Origin: JANQGH01 sp039177555 | GTDB lineage: Bacteria; Pseudomonadota; Alphaproteobacteria; DSM-16000; Inquilinaceae | Assembly: GCA_039177555.1 (NCBI GenBank) | Contig: JBCDFV010000029.1 | Coordinates: 1-53,963 of the forward strand | Length of the DNA stretch: 53,963 nucleotides | Direction: 5' to 3' | In this document: positions 1 to 7,900 of the stretch, in pieces | Layout: every line of letters begins with the position of its first letter | How positions within the stretch are numbered: the stretch's first letter is position 1 | Made by a program: the position numbers and the translations under genes | The notes under the pieces: generated by a model | The model's database searches: none | What the model was told of the DNA's origin: nothing | Seen by the model: only the letters and a program-made list of their open reading frames with translations

Positions 1-60
1 CAACAGACCTTCAATCCTCCGCCATTGAACGGCGCTGAGTTCGTAGCGTTTGGGCATCAT
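1..60 (-). mobile_element. IS5-family transposase, N-terminus only (runs off left edge)
   Basis: Reading leftward from two consecutive ATG codons (57-60) gives a start of the form MMPKRYELSAVQWRRIEGLL. This is the typical opening of IS5-group transposases, in which a short basic stretch and the (R)YELxxxQWxxIxxLL pattern form the first helix. Only about 20 codons lie in the window, so completeness and the catalytic DDE residues cannot be judged. A GGAGG ribosome binding site lies 5 nt upstream, inside a hairpin. The insertion sequence end should fall between here and the stop of the next gene at 103. Confidence 0.75.
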
Positions 61-90
61 AGGCCTCCAGACCAGCAAATCTGGAAGCCT
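61..90 (-). repeat. Hairpin just upstream of the transposase start
   Basis: Arms at 61-71 and 80-90 are 11 bp each with one mismatch, around an 8-nt loop. On the minus strand the 3' arm contains the GGAGG ribosome binding site of the transposase, and the start codon follows immediately. In RNA reading in from outside the element this stem would hide the ribosome binding site, a known way for insertion sequences to limit read-through expression; that role is inferred here. Confidence 0.5.
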
Positions 91-102
91 ATGAATCACA
101 CA

Positions 103-1428
103 TCAAACCCAAACGGAATCCTGAATGTCGATTGATCCTAGAGCAAAATCGACATTTCCGTTCGAACGAACAATAACTCCGGCAAGTTCGGCGGTCATGC
201 GTGCTCTCAGATCGCTGTCTTGCTCAATTCTACTGGCTAACTCAAAGGCAGTTTCAAATTCTCCAAGCGCTGCATAGGCTTGTGAGATATTTGCGATGAT
301 GTATGGCCGATCGGTCCGTGACTGAGCACCAGTGTCAGGTGTTCTTTCGAGCCAATGGGACAAATCGGACAGAGCGTCAAGCAAAGGTCCGCTCCTGAGA
401 CCAGGGTCTTGTAATCCATGTTCTTCAGCAGCCAACATTATTGCTCGTGACTGCCTTCTGACGCTCTCAATATCGTTTGCTGCATTTACCGCCGCATCAA
501 TGTCTCCTGCCTCGGAATAGAAAACGGATAATCGTCCGAGTGCCCAGTCGCGCGGATAGCCAGGGCTGACCTTCTCGATCGTATCGAGCGCGCCAGGAAC
601 ATCAGAAAATCGAATCTGCTCGAATAGAATATTCCAAAGGGCATCGTCACGATCGGCTGTGGATTCGATCAATTCCGTCAGGGAATATGCTGATCGCAAG
701 AGGTCCAACGCAACCGGCCTGCTTGGGGCATCTTCGAAATCGAAACTGCCAGACACAGACTGACTAATCTCGCCGACTAGAAACCCTAGCAGAGCATCGC
801 GTTGTTCGACATTTTCTAGTGTGTTGGCTGTTGCGATTGCACCATCCGTATCGCCGGACTGGGATTGCAGGCTAGCAATAGCTGTCAGCCAACTCTGGCT
901 TTGAAACCAGATATCCCGCTCCAACACAAACTCCAGCAACTCTGTCGAAAATGCTTGCGCTATGACTGGATCACGTCGAACAGCCGAAAATGGGGAGCTC
1001 AAATTTGAGCGCGTCGCCCGCTCGAAACTGTTCTCTTGAACCAATAGCTCCTCGGCCACCTGCACGGCCAACTCCAGAACGCATTCTTCCGTAATCGCCC
1101 GAACGCAGGCATCTCCATTCGCCAAGAACTGTGTGTAAGCATTGAGCCACCCGATAGGGTCGTCCGCGGCGATCCGGGCACCCAAGAGAGTATTCGGCAT
1201 TTCCTCGACGATACGATTGAGGTTTAGCCGCGCATGCTCCAGTAACGACTGTCGCGATTCTGGATCAGCCTCCGATCCCGCCTGGTCAAATAGCTCCAGG
1301 GCATCGGCGAGAAGAGTATTTGCTTCCTCGTGACCAGGTGAACGTTGCTCAGGAAAAAGCAGCCATCCAACGACCACGGCCGGCGCAATCAACAAAAGCG
1401 CCCATTGCCAATGTCTCTGCAGTTGCAC
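103..1428 (-). CDS. Membrane-anchored helical-repeat protein of unknown function
   Basis: A 441-residue protein with one N-terminal hydrophobic segment (about residues 9-25) after a short basic stretch, so probably a single-pass inner-membrane protein with a large periplasmic part. The rest is acidic and alpha-helical, with several TPR/Sel1-like units of the form G(D/E)xxxAxxxAxxI followed by an R-containing helix, seen near residues 195-215, 315-340 and 390-410. No family was recognised. Base composition is visibly more AT-rich than the neighbours, suggesting acquired DNA. The stop codon lies within about 15 bp of the hairpin preceding the transposase, so the insertion may have truncated the gene; this cannot be shown without an intact homologue. 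Confidence 0.7.
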   Translation of the reverse strand: MQLQRHWQWALLLIAPAVVVGWLLFPEQRSPGHEEANTLLADALELFDQAGSEADPESRQSLLEHARLNLNRIVEEMPNTLLGARIAADDPIGWLNAYTQFLANGDACVRAITEECVLELAVQVAEELLVQENSFERATRSNLSSPFSAVRRDPVIAQAFSTELLEFVLERDIWFQSQSWLTAIASLQSQSGDTDGAIATANTLENVEQRDALLGFLVGEISQSVSGSFDFEDAPSRPVALDLLRSAYSLTELIESTADRDDALWNILFEQIRFSDVPGALDTIEKVSPGYPRDWALGRLSVFYSEAGDIDAAVNAANDIESVRRQSRAIMLAAEEHGLQDPGLRSGPLLDALSDLSHWLERTPDTGAQSRTDRPYIIANISQAYAALGEFETAFELASRIEQDSDLRARMTAELAGVIVRSNGNVDFALGSIDIQDSVWV

Positions 1429-1502
1429 GCCAGCGGGCCCCAGTCTGGAAAAGGAATATCTTCATATTATTGATGGCGCCGGATCGTTAATCAACCAAAA
1501 AC

Positions 1503-2927
1503 CTAGGCCCTGGCCTCCTCACCCTTCACCACGCCATCCCCCACCAACCGCTCGGCCTCCTGCTCAAAGCTCAAATCGTCCCGCACCAATTCACCTTGCT
1601 TCAGCGCCTCGAAGAACGTCCGCCGGCTCACCCCGCCACCTTGCAGCGCCGCCATCCAGGCGGCGAGTTCCTGCGCGCTCATCGGCGCTGGCGTGAAGTC
1701 GCGGTTCAGCGTCACGGAGGCCTCGCCGCTGAGGCCGCCCCAGTCCAGCATCGTGGTCAGCATGGCGGTCAGCGCCTGGCCGGCACCGTTGGCGAGCGCG
1801 GCCAGGATCGAGGCTTCGCCGGCTGTGCGCAGGGCCAGGGTTTCGGCCGCCTCCGCCTGGCGCTTTTCCGGCGCCAGCATGCGCGCGCCCAAGGCCGCCA
1901 TCTGGGCCTCCTTGGCCTCGCGTCGGCGCTCCAGCCCCTCCAGACCCTGGCCCGTGAACTCCAAGAGGCCGACCGTCACATCCTTGTCCGGTGAGTGCCA
2001 CAGCTCGGTCGGCCCGACGGAGGTCGGCGCGTAATCATCGTCGACGCCGAACACGTACGGTGTCGGCAAGGCGACGAAATGGGCGCCATGTTCCAGATCC
2101 GCCAGCGTGCGGTAATGCGACAGGTTCAGATTGATCAGGTCGAGCAAGAGCGGCCGGTCGATCTCCGGCGTCAGGCCCCGCGCGCCGATCGGGAAGAACG
2201 GGATGCGCCCCAACGGCCGCCCCCGCTTCAACGGCCGGATCTCGTCGGCCAGCCGCCAGGCGCCATCCGCCCCCGGCCGATAGAGCCGCTGGCGATAGCC
2301 CTCCTCGTCCAGATCCAGCACCCGGATCTGATCGACGCTCGCCTGGCCGAATTCGTCGCCCGAGGCCGGCACGGCCACGCTCTCGCGCAGCCGCACTTGG
2401 GTAATCACGGTCGCGTTGCCGCGCTGGCCGAGCCGGAGGTCGAGGATGTCTTCCGCCCGATAGGCCCGCGCGAAGGGCCGCATGTTGGACTGGGCCGCGT
2501 CGGCGCGGGTCACGATCTCATCGGTCGCCCTTGGCATGTCCACCAGCAGCCCGACGCGGGTCACGGTCAGGACTTCCTCGACCACCGTCTCGGCCAGCCG
2601 CGCAAACGGCGTGCCGGCCAGGTCGATGTCGGCCAGCCAGGCCCCTGCCGCCGCTGGCGCACTCACCACCGGGCTTTTGCGAAAGATCAGCCCCGCCAAC
2701 CCGTCGATGGTCCGCCGCGTGGCGTTATAGAACCCGGCCCGCCGCCGATAGGCGTCATAGTCGGCCAGATCCTGCCCGCCGAGGCGCGGCAGATAGCGTT
2801 CGCCCGCCGCCTGCACCGCCTCCTCGCCCAAGGCCACGTCGCGGCACTTGCACCACAGATCGAGCGCTTCGTTGTAGGCATCGGAGGGCGCGGCGACCGA
2901 AGTCAGATCCCCAACAGCACCCGCCAT
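1503..2927 (-). CDS. Phage portal-like protein, DUF4055 family
   Basis: A 474-residue protein whose opening (a W-C-R-D segment, an A-GERYLPRL motif, then RAGFYNATRRTIDGLAGLIFRK) matches my knowledge of DUF4055, a family of phage portal proteins that form the DNA entry ring of the capsid. The middle is a mixed alpha/beta clip-like region and residues about 320-400 are an Ala-rich helical region, as in portal stems and crowns. The start is the ATG overlapping the TGA of the large terminase gene (TGATG); a GTG three bases upstream is the alternative. It is the last gene of the packaging operon. No capsid, protease or tail gene follows, so the module ends here. Confidence 0.8.
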   Translation of the reverse strand: MAGAVGDLTSVAAPSDAYNEALDLWCKCRDVALGEEAVQAAGERYLPRLGGQDLADYDAYRRRAGFYNATRRTIDGLAGLIFRKSPVVSAPAAAGAWLADIDLAGTPFARLAETVVEEVLTVTRVGLLVDMPRATDEIVTRADAAQSNMRPFARAYRAEDILDLRLGQRGNATVITQVRLRESVAVPASGDEFGQASVDQIRVLDLDEEGYRQRLYRPGADGAWRLADEIRPLKRGRPLGRIPFFPIGARGLTPEIDRPLLLDLINLNLSHYRTLADLEHGAHFVALPTPYVFGVDDDYAPTSVGPTELWHSPDKDVTVGLLEFTGQGLEGLERRREAKEAQMAALGARMLAPEKRQAEAAETLALRTAGEASILAALANGAGQALTAMLTTMLDWGGLSGEASVTLNRDFTPAPMSAQELAAWMAALQGGGVSRRTFFEALKQGELVRDDLSFEQEAERLVGDGVVKGEEARA

Positions 2928-4327
2928 CACATCCCCGCCAGCTTGCGCACGCGCACCCGGCCGCTCTTGGCGGCCAGCACGCGGTATCGGGTTTCGTCGG
3001 CCACATGGTCCTCCGCGTCTGTATCGATGTCGTCCGGGTCTCGGGCACTACGCGCCAGTACCGGCACGGTCCGGATGAAATGCCGGCAGGTGTCGAACAC
3101 GAACAGGCCCGGCTCTTCCATCCGCGCCGCCGTCGCGGCCTTCAGCCGCCGCCGGATCGCTTCCCAGCCGCGCGCCCGGCTGCCCGGCGACTTGTCCGCC
3201 TTCTGCCAGCGCACGCCGATGCGCGCCTGGATCTCCGCCGGGCTGTCCGCGTTGGTCTCGTCATAGATCGCGCTGTCGGCCGGCCCCGGCTTCACCCGGT
3301 CGGCGATGCCCAGCTCCTGCTCGCGCCGCAAGATCCCGCGCGCGATTTCGCTGTCAACCAGCCGGCCGCCCTCATTGGCGCGCCCGTTCCAGCCATACCA
3401 TTCGGCGATGCGGAACAACGTGCCGCGCGGAAAAGGCCGCCGCACACCGTCCGCCTGAACCACGTCGCTGCCGTCGCTTTCCGCCCACCAGCCGACCGAA
3501 AACGGCTTGGCCGAGCCCCAGTCGAACGACCGGTCGATGCGCCAGCTGGCCGGCAGCTCGAACGGCGCCAGCACGTGCGCGTTCTTGTCCCAGACGTCGT
3601 CGAACATGCCGCCGGCGACCACATCCCAATCGCCGTTCAGCCAGGCCTTGCGCTTGTTGGCATCGCCGATCGATTGCAGGGTCTTCAGATAGCCGGGATC
3701 GCTGGCCAGCAGCACCTTGTTCTCGGTGATCGAGCCAAAGATCGCGACGCGCTCACGCCCATCCCCGTCTCCAATGACGGTACCGGACGGCGCCGGATCG
3801 ATGAACCGCGCCTTTACCCAATTGTGCCCGACCCCGTACGGGTTCGTCGTCGCCCGATAGCGGCGCGGCAAGCCGGGTCGGGACGACCGGCACAGGGTCA
3901 GGAAGTCCTCGTAACAGCCGCCATCGGCCCACTTGGTCAGCTCTTCCCAGCCGATCCAGGGATATTCGTGGCCGTGATACTTCCAATAATCATCCGCGCG
4001 CTTAACAACCCGGAACAGCAGTTCCTCACCGTCCGGAAAGCGCCATTTGAAGTGCGCCTGGCTGGCCAGAAAACGCGCACCGGGAAAGATCGCCGGAAAC
4101 CAGCGTTTGGATTTGGTGACGACGTCATCCAGATCCTTGTATTCCCGCGCCAGCAACAGCCCGCGCCAGGCGGCCCCGAAGCCGCGCCCGACATCGCGGG
4201 CGAAATCCATCAACAGGGCCTCGGTCTTTCCGGGCCCGCGCGTGCCGTGATAGAGCGCCTCGAACACCGGGCACGACAGAAACAGGGTCTGTGACCCCGG
4301 CTGCGGCGACCAGACGATGGTCGGCAT
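2927..4327 (-). CDS. Phage terminase large subunit
   Basis: A 466-residue motor/nuclease that would cut concatemeric phage DNA and pump it through the portal. The ATPase part has a Walker A-like GTRGPGKTEALL near residues 28-39, an REYKDLDD segment after it, and a Walker B-type region ending WIGWEELTKW around residue 125, supplying the catalytic Glu. The C-terminal half contains DWGSAKPFSVGWW, the first acidic strand of an RNase H-fold nuclease. The reading frame stays open upstream to 4732, but that extension is Gly/Asp/Lys repeat encoded by the minisatellite in the small terminase gene. ATG at 4327 follows a purine-rich GGGGCGGG and begins where family similarity begins. It is coupled to the portal gene by TGATG. 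Confidence 0.85.
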   Translation of the reverse strand: MPTIVWSPQPGSQTLFLSCPVFEALYHGTRGPGKTEALLMDFARDVGRGFGAAWRGLLLAREYKDLDDVVTKSKRWFPAIFPGARFLASQAHFKWRFPDGEELLFRVVKRADDYWKYHGHEYPWIGWEELTKWADGGCYEDFLTLCRSSRPGLPRRYRATTNPYGVGHNWVKARFIDPAPSGTVIGDGDGRERVAIFGSITENKVLLASDPGYLKTLQSIGDANKRKAWLNGDWDVVAGGMFDDVWDKNAHVLAPFELPASWRIDRSFDWGSAKPFSVGWWAESDGSDVVQADGVRRPFPRGTLFRIAEWYGWNGRANEGGRLVDSEIARGILRREQELGIADRVKPGPADSAIYDETNADSPAEIQARIGVRWQKADKSPGSRARGWEAIRRRLKAATAARMEEPGLFVFDTCRHFIRTVPVLARSARDPDDIDTDAEDHVADETRYRVLAAKSGRVRVRKLAGM

Positions 4328-4512
4328 TTGGCCCGCCCCGGCCTGATCATCCGCCACCCCGGCCGCACCATCCTGGCCGCGCTTGGGGTCCGCAGATGCC
4401 GCAGATGCCGCAACGGGCAACCGATCCCGCCCCCGCCGATCACCCGGCCTGGCCGCCCGCGCCCCTTCGTCCTCGGCGGTGGCCCTTCCAGCGCCCGCCG
4501 GGGGCGGCTGGT

Positions 4513-5202
4513 TCAGGGCGTGCGGCTTGCGCCGTCCGCTGCCTTTGCCGCCTGGACCGCCCGTGTCGGCGGCGCCGGATCGTCCGTTTGCCGGGTCTGA
4601 TCGGCCGCCAGCCTTGCCGTCTCCTTTGCCGTCTGGGCCTCTGCTATCTGGGCCTTTGCCGTCTGGGCCTTTGCCGTCTGGGCCTTTGCCGTCTGGGCCT
4701 TTGCCGTCTGGCGCGCCGCCTGATCTACCCATGTCTCCAGATCGATTGAGGCGGGCGCGATCAGCACGCCGCTGGCGATGCCGGCATCGACCTGGTGGTC
4801 GTGCCGCTCGCGATACTTTTCCGGTCGCCGGCTTTTCAACAGGAACATCAGCAGGCTGTCGCCACCGGTGGCGACCCGCTCACGCGCCAGATCTTCCAAA
4901 AGATCGGTACCCGCCTCCACCGCCGCGTCCCAGGCCTCGGCGAAGCCGTCATCCCCGGACCGCCAGGCCTTCACCGTCACCCGGTCCAGCCCGGCCTTCT
5001 TGTGCGCGAAGGTGACGCTGTAGCCTTGCTCAAGCGCCGCCAGAAAAACCGTCCGCTGCTTACCGGTGCCTCGGTTCGCGGTGCCCTGGTTGCCGATGCG
5101 TTCGTTGCCAATGCCTTCGTTAGCAGGGCCTTCGTTGCCAGTGCCTTTGTTAGCCGTGCCTTGATTGGCGTTACCTTGATTGGCGGTGCGTTTGGCAGCC
5201 AT
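4513..5202 (-). CDS. Terminase small subunit-like DNA-binding protein with repeat-encoded tails
   Basis: A 229-residue protein. The core, about residues 48-130, contains a helix-turn-helix-like segment (FLAALEQGYSVTFAHKKAGL, then a tRVTVKAWRSGDDGFAEAW helix) and an LMFLLKSRRPEKYRERHD stretch, a combination commonly seen in terminase small subunits that recognise phage DNA for packaging. The N-terminus consists of eight pentapeptides of the form (A/G)NxGx, and the C-terminus carries several TAKAQ pentapeptides, both encoded by 15-bp tandem repeats. Its place directly before the large terminase gene supports the call. The tails are low complexity and probably disordered. Assignment rests mainly on context and the core. 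Confidence 0.7.
   Translation of the reverse strand: MAAKRTANQGNANQGTANKGTGNEGPANEGIGNERIGNQGTANRGTGKQRTVFLAALEQGYSVTFAHKKAGLDRVTVKAWRSGDDGFAEAWDAAVEAGTDLLEDLARERVATGGDSLLMFLLKSRRPEKYRERHDHQVDAGIASGVLIAPASIDLETWVDQAARQTAKAQTAKAQTAKAQTAKAQIAEAQTAKETARLAADQTRQTDDPAPPTRAVQAAKAADGASRTP
4620..4709. repeat. 15-bp minisatellite in the 3' part of the small terminase gene
   Basis: Four perfect tandem copies of gggcctttgccgtct occupy 4650-4709, preceded by degenerate copies at about 4620-4649. The 15-bp period equals five codons, so copy-number change keeps the frame. On the minus strand it encodes TAKAQ repeats in the small terminase frame and GPDGK repeats in the overlapping upstream extension of the large terminase frame. 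Confidence 0.95.
5066..5185. repeat. Degenerate 15-bp minisatellite at the 5' end of the small terminase gene
   Basis: Eight diverged 15-bp units run end to end here. They encode pentapeptides such as ANQGT, ANKGT, GNEGP and GNERI on the minus strand. The sequence is unrelated to the 3' minisatellite but has the same period. Divergence between units indicates it is older than the 3' array. Confidence 0.9.
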
Positions 5203-5346
5203 CGTTCCGTAACGCCCTCACCAACTTCCAGAACCAGCCCGCAGAACCAGCCCGCCATCGGCCCTGGCATGCAAGCGTTCGATCTACACCACCAACCGGC
5301 GCCTCGATGTCTCGCCCGCCCAGGCGCAATACCACAGATTAAGGAA

Positions 5347-5375
5347 TATATACCTGATTGAGTGGCACCAGTCAA
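5347..5375 (-). promoter_or_regulatory. Sigma70-type promoter, copy A, for the terminase operon
   Basis: On the minus strand there is TTGACT (5370-5375), a 17-bp spacer and TATATA (5347-5352), pointing at the small terminase start 145 bp away. It lies in a direct repeat (5323-5384) whose second copy is 176 bp upstream. Confidence 0.6.
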
Positions 5376-5522
5376 GCGAAAAACGACGCCATGGCCATCA
5401 ACACCCCAACAGGGCGCAAGCCTCGAGAATCAGAGATATAGGCCGTAGCCAGCCTAATCGGCGCCATCAAACGAGCCATGACCACACCTGTATCGCCGGG
5501 CGCACGACTGCAGATTAAGGAC

Positions 5523-5551
5523 TTTATACCTAGTTCAGTGTCAGCAGTCAA
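5523..5551 (-). promoter_or_regulatory. Sigma70-type promoter, copy B, for the terminase operon
   Basis: On the minus strand there is TTGACT (5546-5551), a 17-bp spacer and TATAAA (5523-5528). The conserved block continues past the -10 into CCTTAATCTG, so the repeat unit (5499-5560) includes the probable transcription start region. An operator there is possible. Confidence 0.55.
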
Positions 5552-5682
5552 GGGAAATCGTCTCGCGCGCCTGGCCCACGCACCCTCCGCGCCCGACGGT
5601 CTCGACTGGCATGTTTACCAGAGCCGGCCAACATCGGACTATGACCATGACCGACACGCTATGGTGATTGACGGAAGGCGCC

Positions 5683-6588
5683 ATGATGACCACGCCAAGA
5701 CATCAGTTGGCCAGAGACCAGCTCACCAGCGACGGCTATTGCGTGATTGGGGGCATCCTCGATGCCGACCTTATCGACCACGCGCGCACCGTCTCGGCCG
5801 GGGCTCTGGCCGAGGTTTCGGCCGACCATCGCGCGCGCAACCGCTCCCAGGGCAGCCTAATCAACATGGCCGACTATCCGGCCTATGCAACCCTCATCGG
5901 CCATCGTGCCCTGCGGCGCGTCTTTGCCGACTTGCACTTCGCCGACCCGCGCTTCAGTTCGGGGTACCTGATCAGCAAGCCACCCGGCGGTCCGCCCCTG
6001 TTCTGGCATCAGGACTGGTGGGGCTGGGATGATCCCATCTCGTACGGGCCGGCCTTGGCACAACTCTTCTTCATGATCTACCTGACCGACACCTCGCCGG
6101 AGAATGGCTGCCTGCGCGTCATTCCGGGCAGCCATCGCCGGCCGCACCGGCTGCACGAGGCGCTGGCGGCCCATGGCGAGGCGCTTTCGCGGGTCGACAA
6201 CCCCGACGATCCGCTGTTCGGGACCATGCCGGACGAGGTATCGGTCCCCGTCCGGGCCGGCGACTTGATCGTCGGCGATGCGCGCCTGCTGCATGCCGCC
6301 CACGCCAATCGGTCGGGCGAGGAACGCAGCCTGCTGACGCTCTGGTTCCATCCTGACTTCGCATCGCTGCCCGCCGGCATGCGCGCGCGTATCCGCCAGA
6401 CCTACGAACGGCGCGGCGTCGATACCGATCCCGTCGCAGGCGCCGTGATGACGCCGGACGACTGGCCGGCCGAGGCCCGCGACATTGTCGCCGACTTGCT
6501 CGTCCCAGACGGCCAGACGGCCCCGCCCCACGCCTGGAACCGCGTGCCCAACTGGCCCCGGGGCACAACCGCGCCACCAGCCTCCTGA
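5683..6588 (+). CDS. Phytanoyl-CoA dioxygenase (PhyH) family Fe(II)/2-oxoglutarate oxygenase
   Basis: A 301-residue cytosolic oxygenase of the PhyH family, which hydroxylates small substrates using Fe(II), O2 and 2-oxoglutarate. The iron triad is visible: His109 and Asp111 in WHQDWW, and His204 in LLHAAHANRS. A downstream basic region would bind the co-substrate carboxylate. The GCLRVIPGSH segment before the distal His is typical of the family. The ATG at 5683 is chosen over an upstream TTG (5668) because GGAAGG sits 5 nt before it. The substrate cannot be predicted. It is a stand-alone gene, divergent from the phage operon. Confidence 0.88.
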   Translation: MMTTPRHQLARDQLTSDGYCVIGGILDADLIDHARTVSAGALAEVSADHRARNRSQGSLINMADYPAYATLIGHRALRRVFADLHFADPRFSSGYLISKPPGGPPLFWHQDWWGWDDPISYGPALAQLFFMIYLTDTSPENGCLRVIPGSHRRPHRLHEALAAHGEALSRVDNPDDPLFGTMPDEVSVPVRAGDLIVGDARLLHAAHANRSGEERSLLTLWFHPDFASLPAGMRARIRQTYERRGVDTDPVAGAVMTPDDWPAEARDIVADLLVPDGQTAPPHAWNRVPNWPRGTTAPPAS

Positions 6589-6590
6589 CG

Positions 6591-6674
6591 TCTACCCGCC
6601 AAGGCCGCGATGTCCTTCTTCAGTGCGCAATCGTACGACAGAAGCTTGCCGTTCAGCACCAGGGCGGGGACGTC
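6591..6674 (-). pseudogene. Possible C-terminal remnant of a thioredoxin-fold protein
   Basis: On the minus strand, in one frame without a start, there is a stretch reading DVPALVLNGKLLSYDCALKK followed by DIAALAGR. This resembles the cis-Pro strand and last helix of small thioredoxin-like proteins. It has no upstream body, and the frame then runs into the end of the dioxygenase gene. The call rests on a short pattern only. Nothing else was recognised in 6589-6861. Confidence 0.25.
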
Positions 6675-6861
6675 GCGGCGTGGCGGTGGTGCGGGTGGGT
6701 GGCGTCATATCTGCAATTCCGGGCCAGCGATTGACGATAGGGAAATGATCCTGTCACAACGTGCGGCACCTTAATCCAAGGAAATCGCACACAGACGGCC
6801 TTGACGAGAAACAGGGGCTATCGGCCGGGTCGGAGATGACGAAGTCGATCGGAGAACGTGG

Positions 6862-7845
6862 ATGAAAATTCTGGTCACCGGCAGCGCCGGCCATCTCGGC
6901 GAGGCGTTGATGCACACGCTGAAAGACGCGGGCCATGAAACCGTCGGGCTCGACATCAACGGTTCGCCCTCCACGACCATGATCGGGTCGATCGCCGATC
7001 GCGCCTGCGTGGCGCGTGCCATGCAGGGTGTCGACGCCGTCTGCCACGCCGCCACGCTGCACAAGCCGCACGTCGCCACCCACGGACGGCAGGACTTCGT
7101 CGACACCAACATCACCGGCACGCTGAACCTGTTGGAAGAGGCCGTTGCCGCTGGCATCACCGCCTTCGTCTTCACTAGCACGACCAGCGTCTTCGGCAGT
7201 GCCTTGACCCCGCCCGCCGGCGCGCCCGCGGCCTGGATCACCGAGGATGTCGTCCCGGTGCCGAAGAACATCTACGGCGTCACCAAGGCGGCGGCGGAGG
7301 ATCTCTGCCAGCTCTTTCACCAAAAACACGGCCTGCCCTGCCTGATCCTGCGCACCTCACGCTTCTTCCCGGAGCCGGACGACAGCAGGGAAAAGCGCGA
7401 GGCCTACGACGACGCCAACCTGAAGGCCAACGAGTATCTGTTCCGCCGCGTCGACATCGAGGATGCGGTGGGCGCACATCTGCTGGCGCTCGACCGCGCG
7501 TCCGATATCGGCTTCGACCGTTACATCATCAGCGCCACGACACCGTTTGAACCGTCCGACGTGGCCGACCTCGGCACCGACGCGCCCAAGGTGGTCCGCC
7601 GCCGCGTGCCTGCGTTCGAGGCGGAGTACGCCAGGCGCGGCTGGCGCATGTTCCCGACCATTGACCGGGTCTACGACAATGCAAAGGCGCGCGCCGGCCT
7701 GGGCTGGCGTCCGGTGCACGACTTCGCCGATATCGTCGCCCGTCTGCGGCAAGGCGACGGGTTCGGCAGCGACCTTGCCCGCCGCATCGGCATCAAGGGC
7801 TATCACACCGAGACATTCGCCGACGGGCCGTACCCGGTGGACTGA
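6862..7845 (+). CDS. NAD(P)-dependent epimerase/dehydratase, extended SDR family
   Basis: A 327-residue extended short-chain dehydrogenase. The N-terminal GSAGHLG (residues 7-13) is the extended-SDR dinucleotide-binding GxxGxxG, Asp31 (GLDING) suits NAD, and TSTTSVFG then YGVTK give the catalytic Ser/Thr-Tyr-Lys set. The C-terminal substrate part is shortened compared with sugar epimerases. The enzyme probably acts on a nucleotide sugar or related carbonyl, but no pathway partner is adjacent. The next gene is co-directional after 55 bp, but with its own ribosome binding site. Confidence 0.88.
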   Translation: MKILVTGSAGHLGEALMHTLKDAGHETVGLDINGSPSTTMIGSIADRACVARAMQGVDAVCHAATLHKPHVATHGRQDFVDTNITGTLNLLEEAVAAGITAFVFTSTTSVFGSALTPPAGAPAAWITEDVVPVPKNIYGVTKAAAEDLCQLFHQKHGLPCLILRTSRFFPEPDDSREKREAYDDANLKANEYLFRRVDIEDAVGAHLLALDRASDIGFDRYIISATTPFEPSDVADLGTDAPKVVRRRVPAFEAEYARRGWRMFPTIDRVYDNAKARAGLGWRPVHDFADIVARLRQGDGFGSDLARRIGIKGYHTETFADGPYPVD

Positions 7846-7900
7846 TCGCGCACACACACTCTAAAGTCGCCTCTCGTCCAAGAGACAGGGGAGGCGACCC

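Larger units (their letters stand above)
5203..5682. other. 480-bp intergenic region with duplicated promoter element
   Basis: No convincing gene lies here. The region holds two ungapped direct repeats of about 62 bp (5323-5384 and 5499-5560, roughly 75-80% identical by eye) carrying the two leftward promoters. The rest has no structure that I recognise. The ribosome binding site GGAAGG for the rightward dioxygenase gene is at 5673-5678. Confidence 0.7.

Noticed and set aside
2531..4294. A 587-codon open frame on the plus strand
   Set aside because: It is antisense to the portal and large terminase genes and has a Pro/Arg/Ala-rich composition typical of a shadow frame.
4328..4732. N-terminal extension of the large terminase
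   Set aside because: The frame is open but encodes minisatellite-derived GPDGK repeats and low-complexity sequence overlapping the small terminase gene; family similarity begins at the ATG at 4327.
4620..5185. CRISPR array
   Set aside because: The repeats are contiguous 15-bp units inside a coding frame, with no spacers and no cas genes anywhere in the window.
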